DNA of 6,187 nucleotides from Thermoplasmatota archaeon (GTDB taxonomy: Archaea; Thermoplasmatota; Thermoplasmata; Thermoplasmatales; GCA-001856825), in contig JAMCQR010000030.1 in assembly GCA_023379555.1 (NCBI GenBank), forward strand, positions 1 through 6,187, in the 5' to 3' direction. The translations under genes and the position numbers were made by a program. The notes under the pieces were generated by a model, which did not search any database, was not told where the DNA came from, and saw only the letters and a program-made list of their open reading frames with translations. Each line of letters starts with the position of its first letter. Within the stretch, counting starts at the first letter, position 1. Below, piece by piece: positions 1 to 4,788 of the stretch.

Positions 1-248
1 TGCCAGATTTTGTTGTTGTTTGCGATTCGGAAAACTATATCATAGAAACCAAAGGAGAAGAGTCTGTGGAAGTGAAAAACAAGGACAAAAGGGCAAGAGA
101 GTGGTGCGAAGATTCGACTAAACTGACAGGCAGTAAATGGACATACCTCAAGGTTCCAGAGACTGTATTCAAGAACAATCGTGAAGTCAAGACCCTCAAA
201 AAATTAGAAGAGATCATCAGATCGTACGAGAGCGTTGAGAAGATTTGA
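1..248 (+). CDS. Type III restriction enzyme Res subunit, C-terminal fragment (5' end outside window)
   Basis: The open frame runs in from the left edge (first whole codon at base 3) and ends at TGA 246-248, giving the last 81 residues of a larger protein. Near the edge it reads PDFVVV, then about ten residues later IIETKG. This is the PD...(D/E)xK arrangement of the endonuclease domain that ends type III Res subunits, which carry an SF2 helicase core before it. The following RAREWCED, KLTGSKW and YLKVPE blocks also match the conserved tail of that family as I know it. In complete systems Res works with a Mod methyltransferase and cleaves DNA after ATP-dependent translocation from unmethylated sites. 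The helicase part and any mod gene lie outside the window, so I cannot tell whether the gene is intact. A GTG at base 66 is only an internal codon. Confidence 0.82.
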   Translation, partial: PDFVVVCDSENYIIETKGEESVEVKNKDKRAREWCEDSTKLTGSKWTYLKVPETVFKNNREVKTLKKLEEIIRSYESVEKI

Positions 249-297
249 GGAGAGTACTTCTAATTGCAGTAATTTTAGGGAAAAATGGCTAGTATTC

Positions 298-558
298 ATG
301 AGCTACACCGTGGAATCCACAGAAGCGTTCGAAAAGGAGTTTTTCAGAAATCACAAGGACAAGAAGGAATGACTGCAACGAATGACAGAGAGGCTGGAAC
401 AGGGGCCTCAGTCAGGAAAGCCCTTGAGACGCAAGCTTCACGGATTATGGAAACTCAGAATTAGTCCTTTCAGGATCTGGTATGAAATAAACGAAGAGTA
501 AAAGAAAATGACGCTCAGAGTAATCCTTCACAAAGACGAAGCAAAGAAGTATTATTAG
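298..558 (+). pseudogene. RelE/ParE-type toxin pseudogene with two in-frame stops
   Basis: Reading from ATG 298, one frame gives an almost complete small RelE-superfamily toxin of about 86 codons. It starts SYTVESTEAFEKEF, passes through PLRRKLHGLWKLRIS and FRIWYEI, and ends LHKDEAKKYY before TAG 556-558. These are the basic beta-strand segments usual in archaeal RelE-like mRNA interferases. The frame is broken by TGA at 370-372 and TAA at 499-501, with no frameshift. Relatives often have Trp at the first site, so TGG to TGA is likely; the second is probably an AAA or GAA to TAA change. It begins 49 bases after the Res stop. The only AG-rich stretch upstream (AGGG, about 20 bases before ATG) is too far to be a good ribosome site. 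As it stands it should make no active toxin unless stops are read through. Confidence 0.8.
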
Positions 559-731
559 AGCTCTTTCAGGAACTCTCTAACATTCCTAACTCTTCCCTTC
601 TGTATGTCCTGTTCGCTCCTTTCCAGCTGATCCATTACATACTCATTCTCAAGAGTTTCAATGGTAGCCTCAAGGCTGTCCAGATCGGATTTTGGTATGC
701 TTACAAGCCTTGACTGTTTTGCTGTGGTCAT
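555..731 (-). CDS. RelB-like small antitoxin, intact, convergent to the dead toxin
   Basis: A 58-residue protein runs from ATG at 731 to TAA at 557-555 on the minus strand. The N-terminus contains RLVSIPKSDLDSLEATIETLE, cut here to show a strand followed by an acidic amphipathic helix. The middle has YVMDQLERSEQDI and the end has KGRV, then VREFLKEL. The 'LE..E.M.QL..SE.DI..GR' layout is typical of archaeal RelB-like antitoxins: an N-terminal dimer/DNA-binding part and a C-terminal helix that wraps the toxin. Normally such a gene lies just upstream of relE on the same strand. Here it is tail-to-tail with the RelE pseudogene, and the two stop codons overlap by four bases. It could neutralise a RelE encoded elsewhere or be a leftover. 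The start is supported by a TATA-like box 27 bases upstream and no better in-frame ATG. Confidence 0.72.
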   Translation of the reverse strand: MTTAKQSRLVSIPKSDLDSLEATIETLENEYVMDQLERSEQDIQKGRVRNVREFLKEL

Positions 732-777
732 AATATAACTCTATATTCCTTCAGATTTTAGTACCTTTTGGTATGCT
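690..777. repeat. 12-base direct repeat TTTTGGTATGCT, copies at 690-701 and 766-777
   Basis: The identical 12-mer occurs twice, 76 bases apart. One copy is inside the antitoxin gene (it encodes the SIPK residues on the minus strand). The other is just upstream of the antitoxin TATA-like box, where it reads AGCATACCAAAA on the minus strand. It may be an operator for autoregulation, a scrap of a second antitoxin copy, or chance. Confidence 0.45.
754..762 (-). promoter_or_regulatory. TATA-like box of the antitoxin gene
   Basis: On the minus strand the sequence reads ACTAAAATC, centred about 27 bases before the antitoxin ATG at 731. That spacing would put the transcription start at or next to the ATG, giving a leaderless message, as is common in Thermoplasmatales. 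It is a single-site visual match only. Confidence 0.35.
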
Positions 778-941
778 CCGGCTCAAATTCACCCCTAACC
801 CCTCTTTGAGCCTTCGTCAGCTTGTGTGTGCCCTCAGCTCGCCTGCACGCCGAGCACATGACATCATGCCTCGCCTCCAATCAAAATTCACCCCATCTTG
901 CTTGCTGACGCAATCCGCGCCCCTCTTGATTTACTTCTCGC

Positions 942-958
942 ACTCTTCTTCGAAGAGT
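942..958. repeat. Perfect 7-bp hairpin, triloop TTC (GAA on minus strand)
   Basis: ACTCTTC, then TTC, then GAAGAGT. On the minus strand the loop is C(GAA)G, a closing pair and triloop known to be unusually stable in single-stranded DNA. Confidence 0.7.
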
Positions 959-1014
959 CCTTCATTCGCTTTGCTTATTCAGGGTGGTGTCCTGTGCTCG
1001 CCGCTCGTGGTGTA

Positions 1015-1062
1015 TGGGTGGTGCTACACACCTACGCTACGCTTGGTGTTCCACACCACCCA
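1015..1062. repeat. 9-bp inverted repeat TGGGTGGTG / CACCACCCA
   Basis: The arms lie at 1015-1023 and 1054-1062 and pair perfectly around a 30-base centre. The right arm overlaps a second, smaller hairpin (1044-1058), so the two folds are mutually exclusive. A further copy of GGGTGGTG is at 982-989, which gives a second possible left arm. Confidence 0.6.
1044..1058. repeat. Perfect 6-bp hairpin, triloop TCC (GGA on minus strand)
   Basis: TGGTGT, then TCC, then ACACCA. It is built like the 942-958 and 1085-1101 hairpins, with a three-base purine loop on the minus strand. Confidence 0.55.
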
Positions 1063-1084
1063 CCGCTAACGCTTACACCGCTCG

Positions 1085-1101
1085 GTCTTGCTTCGCAAGA
1101 C
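1085..1101. repeat. Perfect 7-bp hairpin containing GCGAAGC on minus strand
   Basis: GTCTTGC, then TTC, then GCAAGAC. The minus strand has GCGAAGC at its tip (1090-1096), exactly the heptamer known from biophysical work to form an exceptionally stable DNA mini-hairpin. Confidence 0.7.
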
Positions 1102-1121
1102 TTCCGGCTCGCTTCGGGCAC

Positions 1122-1140
1122 ATTATTCATAGGGAATAAT
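1122..1140. repeat. A/T-rich 7-bp hairpin ATTATTC / GAATAAT
   Basis: The arms at 1122-1128 and 1134-1140 pair perfectly around a 5-base loop. They are followed on the plus strand by a purine run rich in G (1144-1155). The plus strand has no T-run directly after the stem, so a simple terminator role is not evident. Confidence 0.5.
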
Positions 1141-1162
1141 TTTAGGGGAGGGGGATTTTTGA

Positions 1163-1190
1163 CCGCACAATCTCGCTGCACTCTGTGCGG
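1163..1190. repeat. 7-bp G+C-rich hairpin CCGCACA / TGTGCGG
   Basis: The arms at 1163-1169 and 1184-1190 pair perfectly with a 14-base loop. It marks the right-hand end of the hairpin-rich block; beyond it the base composition returns to A/T-rich. Confidence 0.55.
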
Positions 1191-1258
1191 GATAATATGA
1201 GGGGGACTCATATAGTTTCAACTACTAAAGTTAGACATAGTTCAGCTCTGTTGCGATA

Positions 1259-1276
1259 CCTTATGAACGAATAAGG
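1259..1276. repeat. 6-bp hairpin CCTTAT / ATAAGG just after the GmrSD-like gene
   Basis: The stem starts 8 bases beyond the GmrSD-like stop codon (minus strand) and has a 6-base loop. It may mark the 3' end of that transcript, but there is no T-rich run after it on the minus strand, which archaeal termination usually needs. Confidence 0.3.
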
Positions 1277-1283
1277 ACAAGGT

Positions 1284-3041
1284 CTATGTTACATAAAGAG
1301 CACGCTTTAGCTGCTCCCTTATCATTTGATTCCTGACTTTCAAAAAATTCAGAAATTGGCTGAAATGCAGATCAACATCCTTCGGAATAAGATGAGCTTC
1401 CAAAAACTCGTTCCTTTTCGTTGTATCGGAGAAAGTCGAATTTAACCATTCAAAGAAATCCTTTGAAGATTTCTCCTGATTTTCTAGACCAGGAAGTAAT
1501 TGAAGGTTACCAATCATGTTATAATTTGTTAAGAATTTCTGTTGGTCTTCCTGCCCGACACCCAATTTAGTCATTTTGTTTGGTGTGAAAAACTTCTTGG
1601 GGAAAATGTGGTCAATGTGAAACCGCCTTTCTGAGAAATTAAAGGCTGGATAGATTAAAGACAATATACTGAATACGTGGTCATCTGCATACTCGTAAGA
1701 CAATAAGGCGTCAACATCATCTTCTGAAAAGTCTAAACTCTTATCTGAGCCTCTAAACTCTTTGATAAGGGTATCAACTGGGAATTTGTTTCCATTTGAG
1801 TTTATTACATCCCTTACTTTCCTTAAAACATTATCAGGTGTTCCGCTGAATTGTCTTTTTATTAAAGCTCTTACAAGCCACTTCCTAATATCTTCTCTGT
1901 CGTTTAGGAAGTGAGATGATTCAGCAAAGTTGCTATGAATCTCTTTTTTCATGATGAAATATGCAATAGGTATTAATGCGTTTGAGGAAGTCAATGTTTG
2001 CCAGTTGTAACCAAATCCAGATACAAGTTTCACTGCCATTCTAATTGCATCTTTTATACGATCCCAATTCTCTTCAACCTTTTTCATGTTGGTACTGTTG
2101 AAGTTGTCTACTTTGAAAGCAAAATCACGAATGTCACTGAGAATCAGAGAGGCCTTTAGAACTAAATCCTTATCAAAATCGAATTCGTCCCCAACTGTAT
2201 TTAAGTCCTCAACGAAATTTGTTATTTCTTCTCTGGCATCTATGTTTTTCCATTCTGCAGTCGCTATTGACAGGAGCAAATCTGAATAGCTTAGGGAAGT
2301 TCCGCCGCTGTTTACCCTTATGAATATGTTTAGCACCTTGTCGAGTTCCTGGTTCGTCTCAAGGTAATTGTTGATTACTCCCTTCTCAACAATAGCATCA
2401 AAAAGTGATGTCATGCACTCTACAGAAAATTCATTATCTGTTACATCGTTGTTTCTCAGCCATGATAATATGTCCTTTAAGCTACCGAAGTCTAAGATCT
2501 TCCCAACTTCGAACCATTTTTCCCCATCCTTTGGGCTCTCGACCTCCTGTTTGGTTAGAAATTTGAGGTCATATTTCAGTTCCCTTTCAGATTCCTTTGA
2601 AGGAGACAACACATTCAGATGCAGTCTTCTCTTGGGGAATGCTTCAGGGTTATCCCACCTTTTCCACGGTATCTTGTAGGCACAGGAGCCCAGGAGTCCT
2701 ATGTATAGGGCAGTTAGCCTTTGCTGACCATCAAGTATGCACGTGATATCGCTTCCCTGTAGAATAGTTGCCTTGTTGCTATGTGTCGTTTTATCTTCTC
2801 TATAATCCCTTATGAAGTCGTAGAATTGAAAATCTCTTATCTTATCGCTATTAACCTGCCAGAACAAGAAAGAATTAATGGGGTACCCCCGCATCAGAGA
2901 GTCAAAAAGGGCAACTATCTGTTCATGATCCCAAACAAACTCCCTCTGAATTGCTGGGAGTAAAAAATCTCTCTTAACAATGTTTCTCATACAAGTTTTA
3001 ACAGTCAATGCAGGCTGAAAACCAGATTTTTCTTGCTTCAT
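1284..3041 (-). CDS. GmrSD-like DUF262 + DUF1524 (HNH) single-chain defence nuclease
   Basis: This 585-residue protein has the two-part build of GmrSD-type type IV restriction enzymes and their relatives. The N-terminal DUF262 domain shows LLPAIQREFVW (27-37), the signature DGQQR (104-108, nucleotide-binding/hydrolysis loop), and FIRVNSGGTSLS (240-251). The C-terminal DUF1524 domain shows the His-Me-finger motif HIDHIF (475-480), followed by NMIGNLQLL (508-516) and N521...K524, the expected metal and DNA-cleavage elements. All key residues are present, so it should be active. GmrSD cuts DNA carrying modified bases such as glucosylated hydroxymethylcytosine; other DUF262/DUF1524 proteins (SspE, BrxU) act in phosphorothioate-linked or BREX-linked defence. 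The substrate here cannot be read from sequence. The ATG at 3041 lies just downstream of a TATA box, so the gene is probably transcribed on its own. VapBC lies upstream on the same strand. Confidence 0.9.
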   Translation of the reverse strand: MKQEKSGFQPALTVKTCMRNIVKRDFLLPAIQREFVWDHEQIVALFDSLMRGYPINSFLFWQVNSDKIRDFQFYDFIRDYREDKTTHSNKATILQGSDITCILDGQQRLTALYIGLLGSCAYKIPWKRWDNPEAFPKRRLHLNVLSPSKESERELKYDLKFLTKQEVESPKDGEKWFEVGKILDFGSLKDILSWLRNNDVTDNEFSVECMTSLFDAIVEKGVINNYLETNQELDKVLNIFIRVNSGGTSLSYSDLLLSIATAEWKNIDAREEITNFVEDLNTVGDEFDFDKDLVLKASLILSDIRDFAFKVDNFNSTNMKKVEENWDRIKDAIRMAVKLVSGFGYNWQTLTSSNALIPIAYFIMKKEIHSNFAESSHFLNDREDIRKWLVRALIKRQFSGTPDNVLRKVRDVINSNGNKFPVDTLIKEFRGSDKSLDFSEDDVDALLSYEYADDHVFSILSLIYPAFNFSERRFHIDHIFPKKFFTPNKMTKLGVGQEDQQKFLTNYNMIGNLQLLPGLENQEKSSKDFFEWLNSTFSDTTKRNEFLEAHLIPKDVDLHFSQFLNFLKVRNQMIREQLKRALYVT

Positions 3042-3070
3042 AACTTAATCATCACGTAATACAAGGCGTA

Positions 3071-3081
3071 ATTATATTTAA
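3071..3081 (-). promoter_or_regulatory. TATA box of the GmrSD-like gene
   Basis: The minus strand reads TTAAATATAAT, ending about 30 bases before the ATG at 3041. This is a good archaeal TATA match. Transcription would start roughly 5-10 bases before the ATG, and no clear Shine-Dalgarno is visible in the short leader. The rest of the 3042-3185 gap holds only short palindromes (GAATAGTATTC at 3103-3113, GACCGGTC at 3137-3144). Confidence 0.6.
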
Positions 3082-3185
3082 TTCATGTTACGGTCGATAC
3101 CAGAATAGTATTCGCTTAAAACATTAATCAAATCCCGACCGGTCCATTCTAATTTTCGACGAGTGATGTTGAGGTTCTCTATTTA

Positions 3186-3596
3186 TTATCCAATTTCATC
3201 AATTATTTTTATATCTTTAACCTTCTTGAAAGACTTATCGTGAGTTAGAAGGACGTCCGATCCAATCGCCTTCATGGTGGCTAGAATTACACAGTCTCTT
3301 GAACCAAGACCCACGCGGGCATAAATAGATAGGAAATTAATCGAAGATTGCATAATGGTCGATGTAAAATCAATCAACTTGAGAGTGGAGAGATTGGTTA
3401 TCATCTTCATCTTTTCGCTCAAAATCTTGGGTTGAATGATTCTAAAATAGTGCGCTACTTCCATTAATGTTATTGTGCTGACCACAGCACCATCCTGAAT
3501 TGCTTTTTGCATTGCGTAGTCCACAGAGTCGTGTTCGGGCAATCTTTCGTCAAACCAGTAAATCCAGTAGTTAGCATCTACATATGATAAGACCAA
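3186..3596 (-). CDS. VapC-like PIN-domain ribonuclease toxin
   Basis: From the TTG start at 3596 this is a 136-residue PIN-domain protein. The four acidic positions of the Mg-dependent RNase site are all visible: Asp7 in YVDANYW, Glu46 in TLMEVAHYF, Asp101 in GSRDCVILAT and Asp120 in LLTHDKSF. VapC toxins cleave tRNA, rRNA or mRNA and are held inactive by the partner antitoxin. The gene directly follows an AbrB-type antitoxin with a 7-base gap, the usual VapBC order. The frame stays open upstream to an ATG at 3638, but those 14 extra codons would overlap the antitoxin's C-terminal coding region. The TTG at 3596 is instead preceded at 5 bases by GGGAGTGAGG and puts the first beta-strand at the N-terminus, as in other VapC proteins. 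Toxin role is inferred from family and position. Confidence 0.85.
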   Translation of the reverse strand: MVLSYVDANYWIYWFDERLPEHDSVDYAMQKAIQDGAVVSTITLMEVAHYFRIIQPKILSEKMKMITNLSTLKLIDFTSTIMQSSINFLSIYARVGLGSRDCVILATMKAIGSDVLLTHDKSFKKVKDIKIIDEIG

Positions 3597-3601
3597 TAGA
3601 G

Positions 3602-3611
3602 CCTCACTCCC
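3602..3611 (-). promoter_or_regulatory. Ribosome binding site deciding the TTG start of vapC
   Basis: GGGAGTGAGG on the minus strand overlaps the antitoxin's last codons and its stop (3604-3606). It lies 5 bases before TTG 3596-3594. This favours a coupled restart at TTG over the overlapping upstream ATG. Confidence 0.55.
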
Positions 3612-3840
3612 AGATTCGCTTAAGATCGATAGGATCACTTATGGGTACTTTAGACCTTTTCTTAATGAATCCCTTCATCTTGGTACGGAATTCTTCTGGG
3701 GATACAGACTTTTCAACTATAAGTCGATCAGATTCGATGTGTAGTTTTACTCTCATCCCCTTCTTGAGTCCTAGAGAGATTCTGACATCTTTAGAGATTA
3801 CAATTCTGCCCTTTTCGTCTATCACCGTCTCTTGAGTCAT
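3604..3840 (-). CDS. VapB-like antitoxin with AbrB/SpoVT DNA-binding domain
   Basis: From ATG 3840 this is a 78-residue protein. Residues 4-40 form an AbrB/SpoVT swapped-hairpin domain: TVIDEKGRIVIS, a short helix over LGLKKGMRVKL, then DRLIVEK. The C-terminal third (SPEEFRTKMKGFIKKRS to DLKRIWE) is a basic stretch followed by an amphipathic tail, the part that normally blocks the PIN toxin. Such antitoxins dimerise, bind their own promoter and repress the operon, more strongly when bound to toxin. The frame is open to a TTG at 3870, but the ATG at 3840 begins the domain at the usual place and sits about 8 bases after the start predicted from the TATA box at 3869-3878. It is followed immediately by the PIN toxin gene. 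Confidence 0.85.
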   Translation of the reverse strand: MTQETVIDEKGRIVISKDVRISLGLKKGMRVKLHIESDRLIVEKSVSPEEFRTKMKGFIKKRSKVPISDPIDLKRIWE

Positions 3841-3866
3841 TCCCACATCATTTCCCACATGCCAAA

Positions 3867-4007
3867 TCAATATGTAAACGTTCTGATCACTTCTTCGTTT
3901 TCATGATACACAATCTCGCACTCTATCGCAGTCGGTATGCTTCCTTCCATAGATCCAGAGTATGTTTCTGTTGAGGAGATGAGAATTGCATTTTCTTCCA
4001 AGTCCAT
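3867..4007 (-). CDS. Small ORF, 46 aa, function unknown
   Basis: From ATG 4007 the frame encodes a 46-residue acidic protein starting MDLEENAILISS, with SIPTAIECEIVY in the middle and ending RTFTY. I do not recognise it. It has no membrane segment or signal peptide; the alternating hydrophobic pattern suggests beta-strands. The start is supported by GGGAGGA at 4015-4021, seven bases before the ATG and directly after the CrcB pseudogene stop at 4024. The frame extends upstream to an ATG at 4073, but that would overlap the CrcB remnant. It ends 26 bases before VapB, so it may be the first gene of a three-gene unit. It could be a genuine small protein or the preserved start of a truncated gene. 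Confidence 0.5.
   Translation of the reverse strand: MDLEENAILISSTETYSGSMEGSIPTAIECEIVYHENEEVIRTFTY
3869..3878 (-). promoter_or_regulatory. TATA-like box of the vapBC pair
   Basis: TTTACATATT on the minus strand is centred about 34 bases before the VapB ATG, giving a predicted leader of about 8 bases. It overlaps the last codons and stop of the small ORF upstream, so vapBC may be transcribed both from here and by read-through. Confidence 0.4.
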
Positions 4008-4014
4008 TTTACAA

Positions 4015-4021
4015 TCCTCCC
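4015..4021 (-). promoter_or_regulatory. Strong Shine-Dalgarno before the 46-aa ORF
   Basis: GGGAGGA on the minus strand, 7 bases from ATG 4007. It is one of the best Shine-Dalgarno matches in the window. Confidence 0.6.
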
Positions 4022-4023
4022 AG

Positions 4024-4410
4024 TCACGTGCCAAGTGCACCACCGAGGTAGGCACCAACAAGACATAATCCAACGTTTATGAAAATGTTTGCTCCCGCAA
4101 GGAAAAGTTGAGACTCTTTTATCAGGGATATTGTCTCTAAACCAAAGGTCGAGAATGTAGTGTATCAACCAAATATTCCTATGAAAATAAGACCTCTGAC
4201 ATTTGGAGAAAGTTATCCTCTTTCAATGAATACGAAAAATAACAATACAAGAGGGAACGTTCCAGAGAAATTGACAAAAAATGTTTCCCAGGGAAAATCT
4301 CCTTTGGTCAAGAGTCCTGAAACAAGTTATCTGAGTCCATCACTCAATGCACTTCCTGCCATAACCAGTACGACTAACCGAAATTCGCCAAGATTCATTT
4401 CACGTTTCAC
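4024..4410 (-). pseudogene. crcB: CrcB/Fluc fluoride channel pseudogene with three in-frame stops
   Basis: Read from GTG 4410 (or ATG 4398) to TGA 4024-4026, one frame gives a near full-length CrcB of about 128 codons. Landmarks in order are an N-terminal helix (LVVLVMAGSALS), FPWETFFVNFSGTF with the family Asn, a hydrophobic helix LVLLFFVFIERG, LSPNVRGLIFIGIFG, the YTTFSTF box lining the fluoride path, and a last helix ending GAYLGGALG. CrcB dimers export fluoride across the cytoplasmic membrane. The frame is interrupted by TAA at 4327-4329, TAA at 4213-4215 and TGA at 4165-4167. The two TAA codons stand where Tyr would be expected after Arg/Gly, so TAT/TAC to TAA changes are likely; the TGA is probably a former Ser or Gly codon. 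There is no frameshift. The gene is almost certainly dead, and recently so, given the preserved motifs. Confidence 0.82.
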
Positions 4411-4455
4411 TTTCTCAGATTCTCTTCGAGGCTTACCTCAAAGATGAAGAAGTCA

Positions 4456-4788
4456 TCAACCGTGGGAGCGGTACTTTGAGGCGGGCTTCATCACCCGTTT
4501 GGGTGGTTCATGGGAGTGAATTAAATTTTTTGTATTTCCTGATTTGGTCCAATCTCCATATATCCTCCGTTCCCATCCCTTCTTTGTTAAGAACTTCTCC
4601 AGCATCTCCTTCTGTCTGTCGTTGGATCCTTGTTTCACTTCATCTAGTGTTGAAGCTTGGACAAATCCAAAAGCAAGTGTCTTTTTAATCTCGGGAAATG
4701 ATTGCACCACTTTTAATAATGTCTCTTGTTTAGTGACATTACTGAAATTGACAGAAAAGGGATGAGCTGAAGGTGGCAGGAGATCCAT
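4456..4788 (-). CDS. Hypothetical protein, possibly 5'-eroded
   Basis: The longest frame encodes 110 residues from ATG 4788. I do not recognise the family. The C-terminal half looks like real protein: MLEKFLTKKGWERRIYGDW, then HSHEPPKRVMKPASKY, basic and rich in aromatic residues, with a possible nucleic-acid-binding character. The first 25 residues (MDLLPPSAHPFSVNF...) are less convincing, because the ATG lies inside the 5' end of the divergent DUF1801 gene and has no Shine-Dalgarno. A GTG at 4710 is an alternative start giving about 84 residues. The stop is 45 bases before the CrcB pseudogene on the same strand. It may be the surviving C-terminal part of a longer gene cut off when the DUF1801 gene arrived. 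Confidence 0.42.
   Translation of the reverse strand: MDLLPPSAHPFSVNFSNVTKQETLLKVVQSFPEIKKTLAFGFVQASTLDEVKQGSNDRQKEMLEKFLTKKGWERRIYGDWTKSGNTKNLIHSHEPPKRVMKPASKYRSHG

Larger units (their letters stand above)
773..1200. repeat. Gene-free, G+C-rich block of clustered short palindromes
   Basis: Hand counting gives about 54% G+C from 781 to 1200, against about 38% in sampled lines of the neighbouring coding sequence. Two plus-strand frames stay open here for about 100 codons (773-1069 and 898-1200), but their translations are low-complexity (rich in Ser, Leu, Pro, His) and match no family I know. The block holds at least six inverted repeats, listed separately, and many degenerate copies of an AGCGNAGCG-like unit on the minus strand (AGCGTAGCG, AGCAAAGCG, AAGCGAGCC, AGCGTTAGCG). 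An 11-base direct repeat AAATTCACCCC lies at 785-795 and 884-894, and CACCGCT occurs at 1061-1067 and 1076-1082. It could be a decayed palindromic repeat element, a mobile-element remnant or a structured RNA. Bases 1201-1258 hold nothing I can name. Confidence 0.6.

Noticed and set aside
285..458. A plus-strand ORF of 57 codons from ATG 285.
   Set aside because: It is out of frame with the clear RelE homology covering the same bases and its translation has no recognisable pattern.
942..1190. A CRISPR array.
   Set aside because: The hairpins have different sequences and irregular spacing; there is no repeated unit of 24-40 bases with unique spacers.
773..1200. Two overlapping plus-strand ORFs of about 100 codons (773-1069 and 898-1200).
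   Set aside because: The translations are low-complexity and resemble no family, the frames overlap each other, and the open reading arises from a C/T-rich, hairpin-rich sequence with no ribosome site.
773..1200. RNase P RNA, SRP RNA or a tRNA in the G+C-rich block.
   Set aside because: I could not find the conserved core motifs of these RNAs or a cloverleaf on either strand; the block's structure is a series of short local hairpins instead.
1259..1276. A factor-independent terminator for the GmrSD-like gene.
   Set aside because: The stem is only 6 A/T-rich pairs and no T-run follows it on the minus strand, so only a weak repeat call is kept.
3923..4168. A minus-strand ORF of 81 codons overlapping the end of crcB.
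   Set aside because: It is a frame-shifted reading of the CrcB C-terminus and of the small ORF; it has no homology of its own.
4160..4447. A plus-strand ORF of 95 codons opposite the CrcB remnant.
   Set aside because: The minus strand gives clear CrcB motifs in one frame; the plus-strand translation is rich in Ser, Asn and Pro without domain features and is best read as the antisense shadow.
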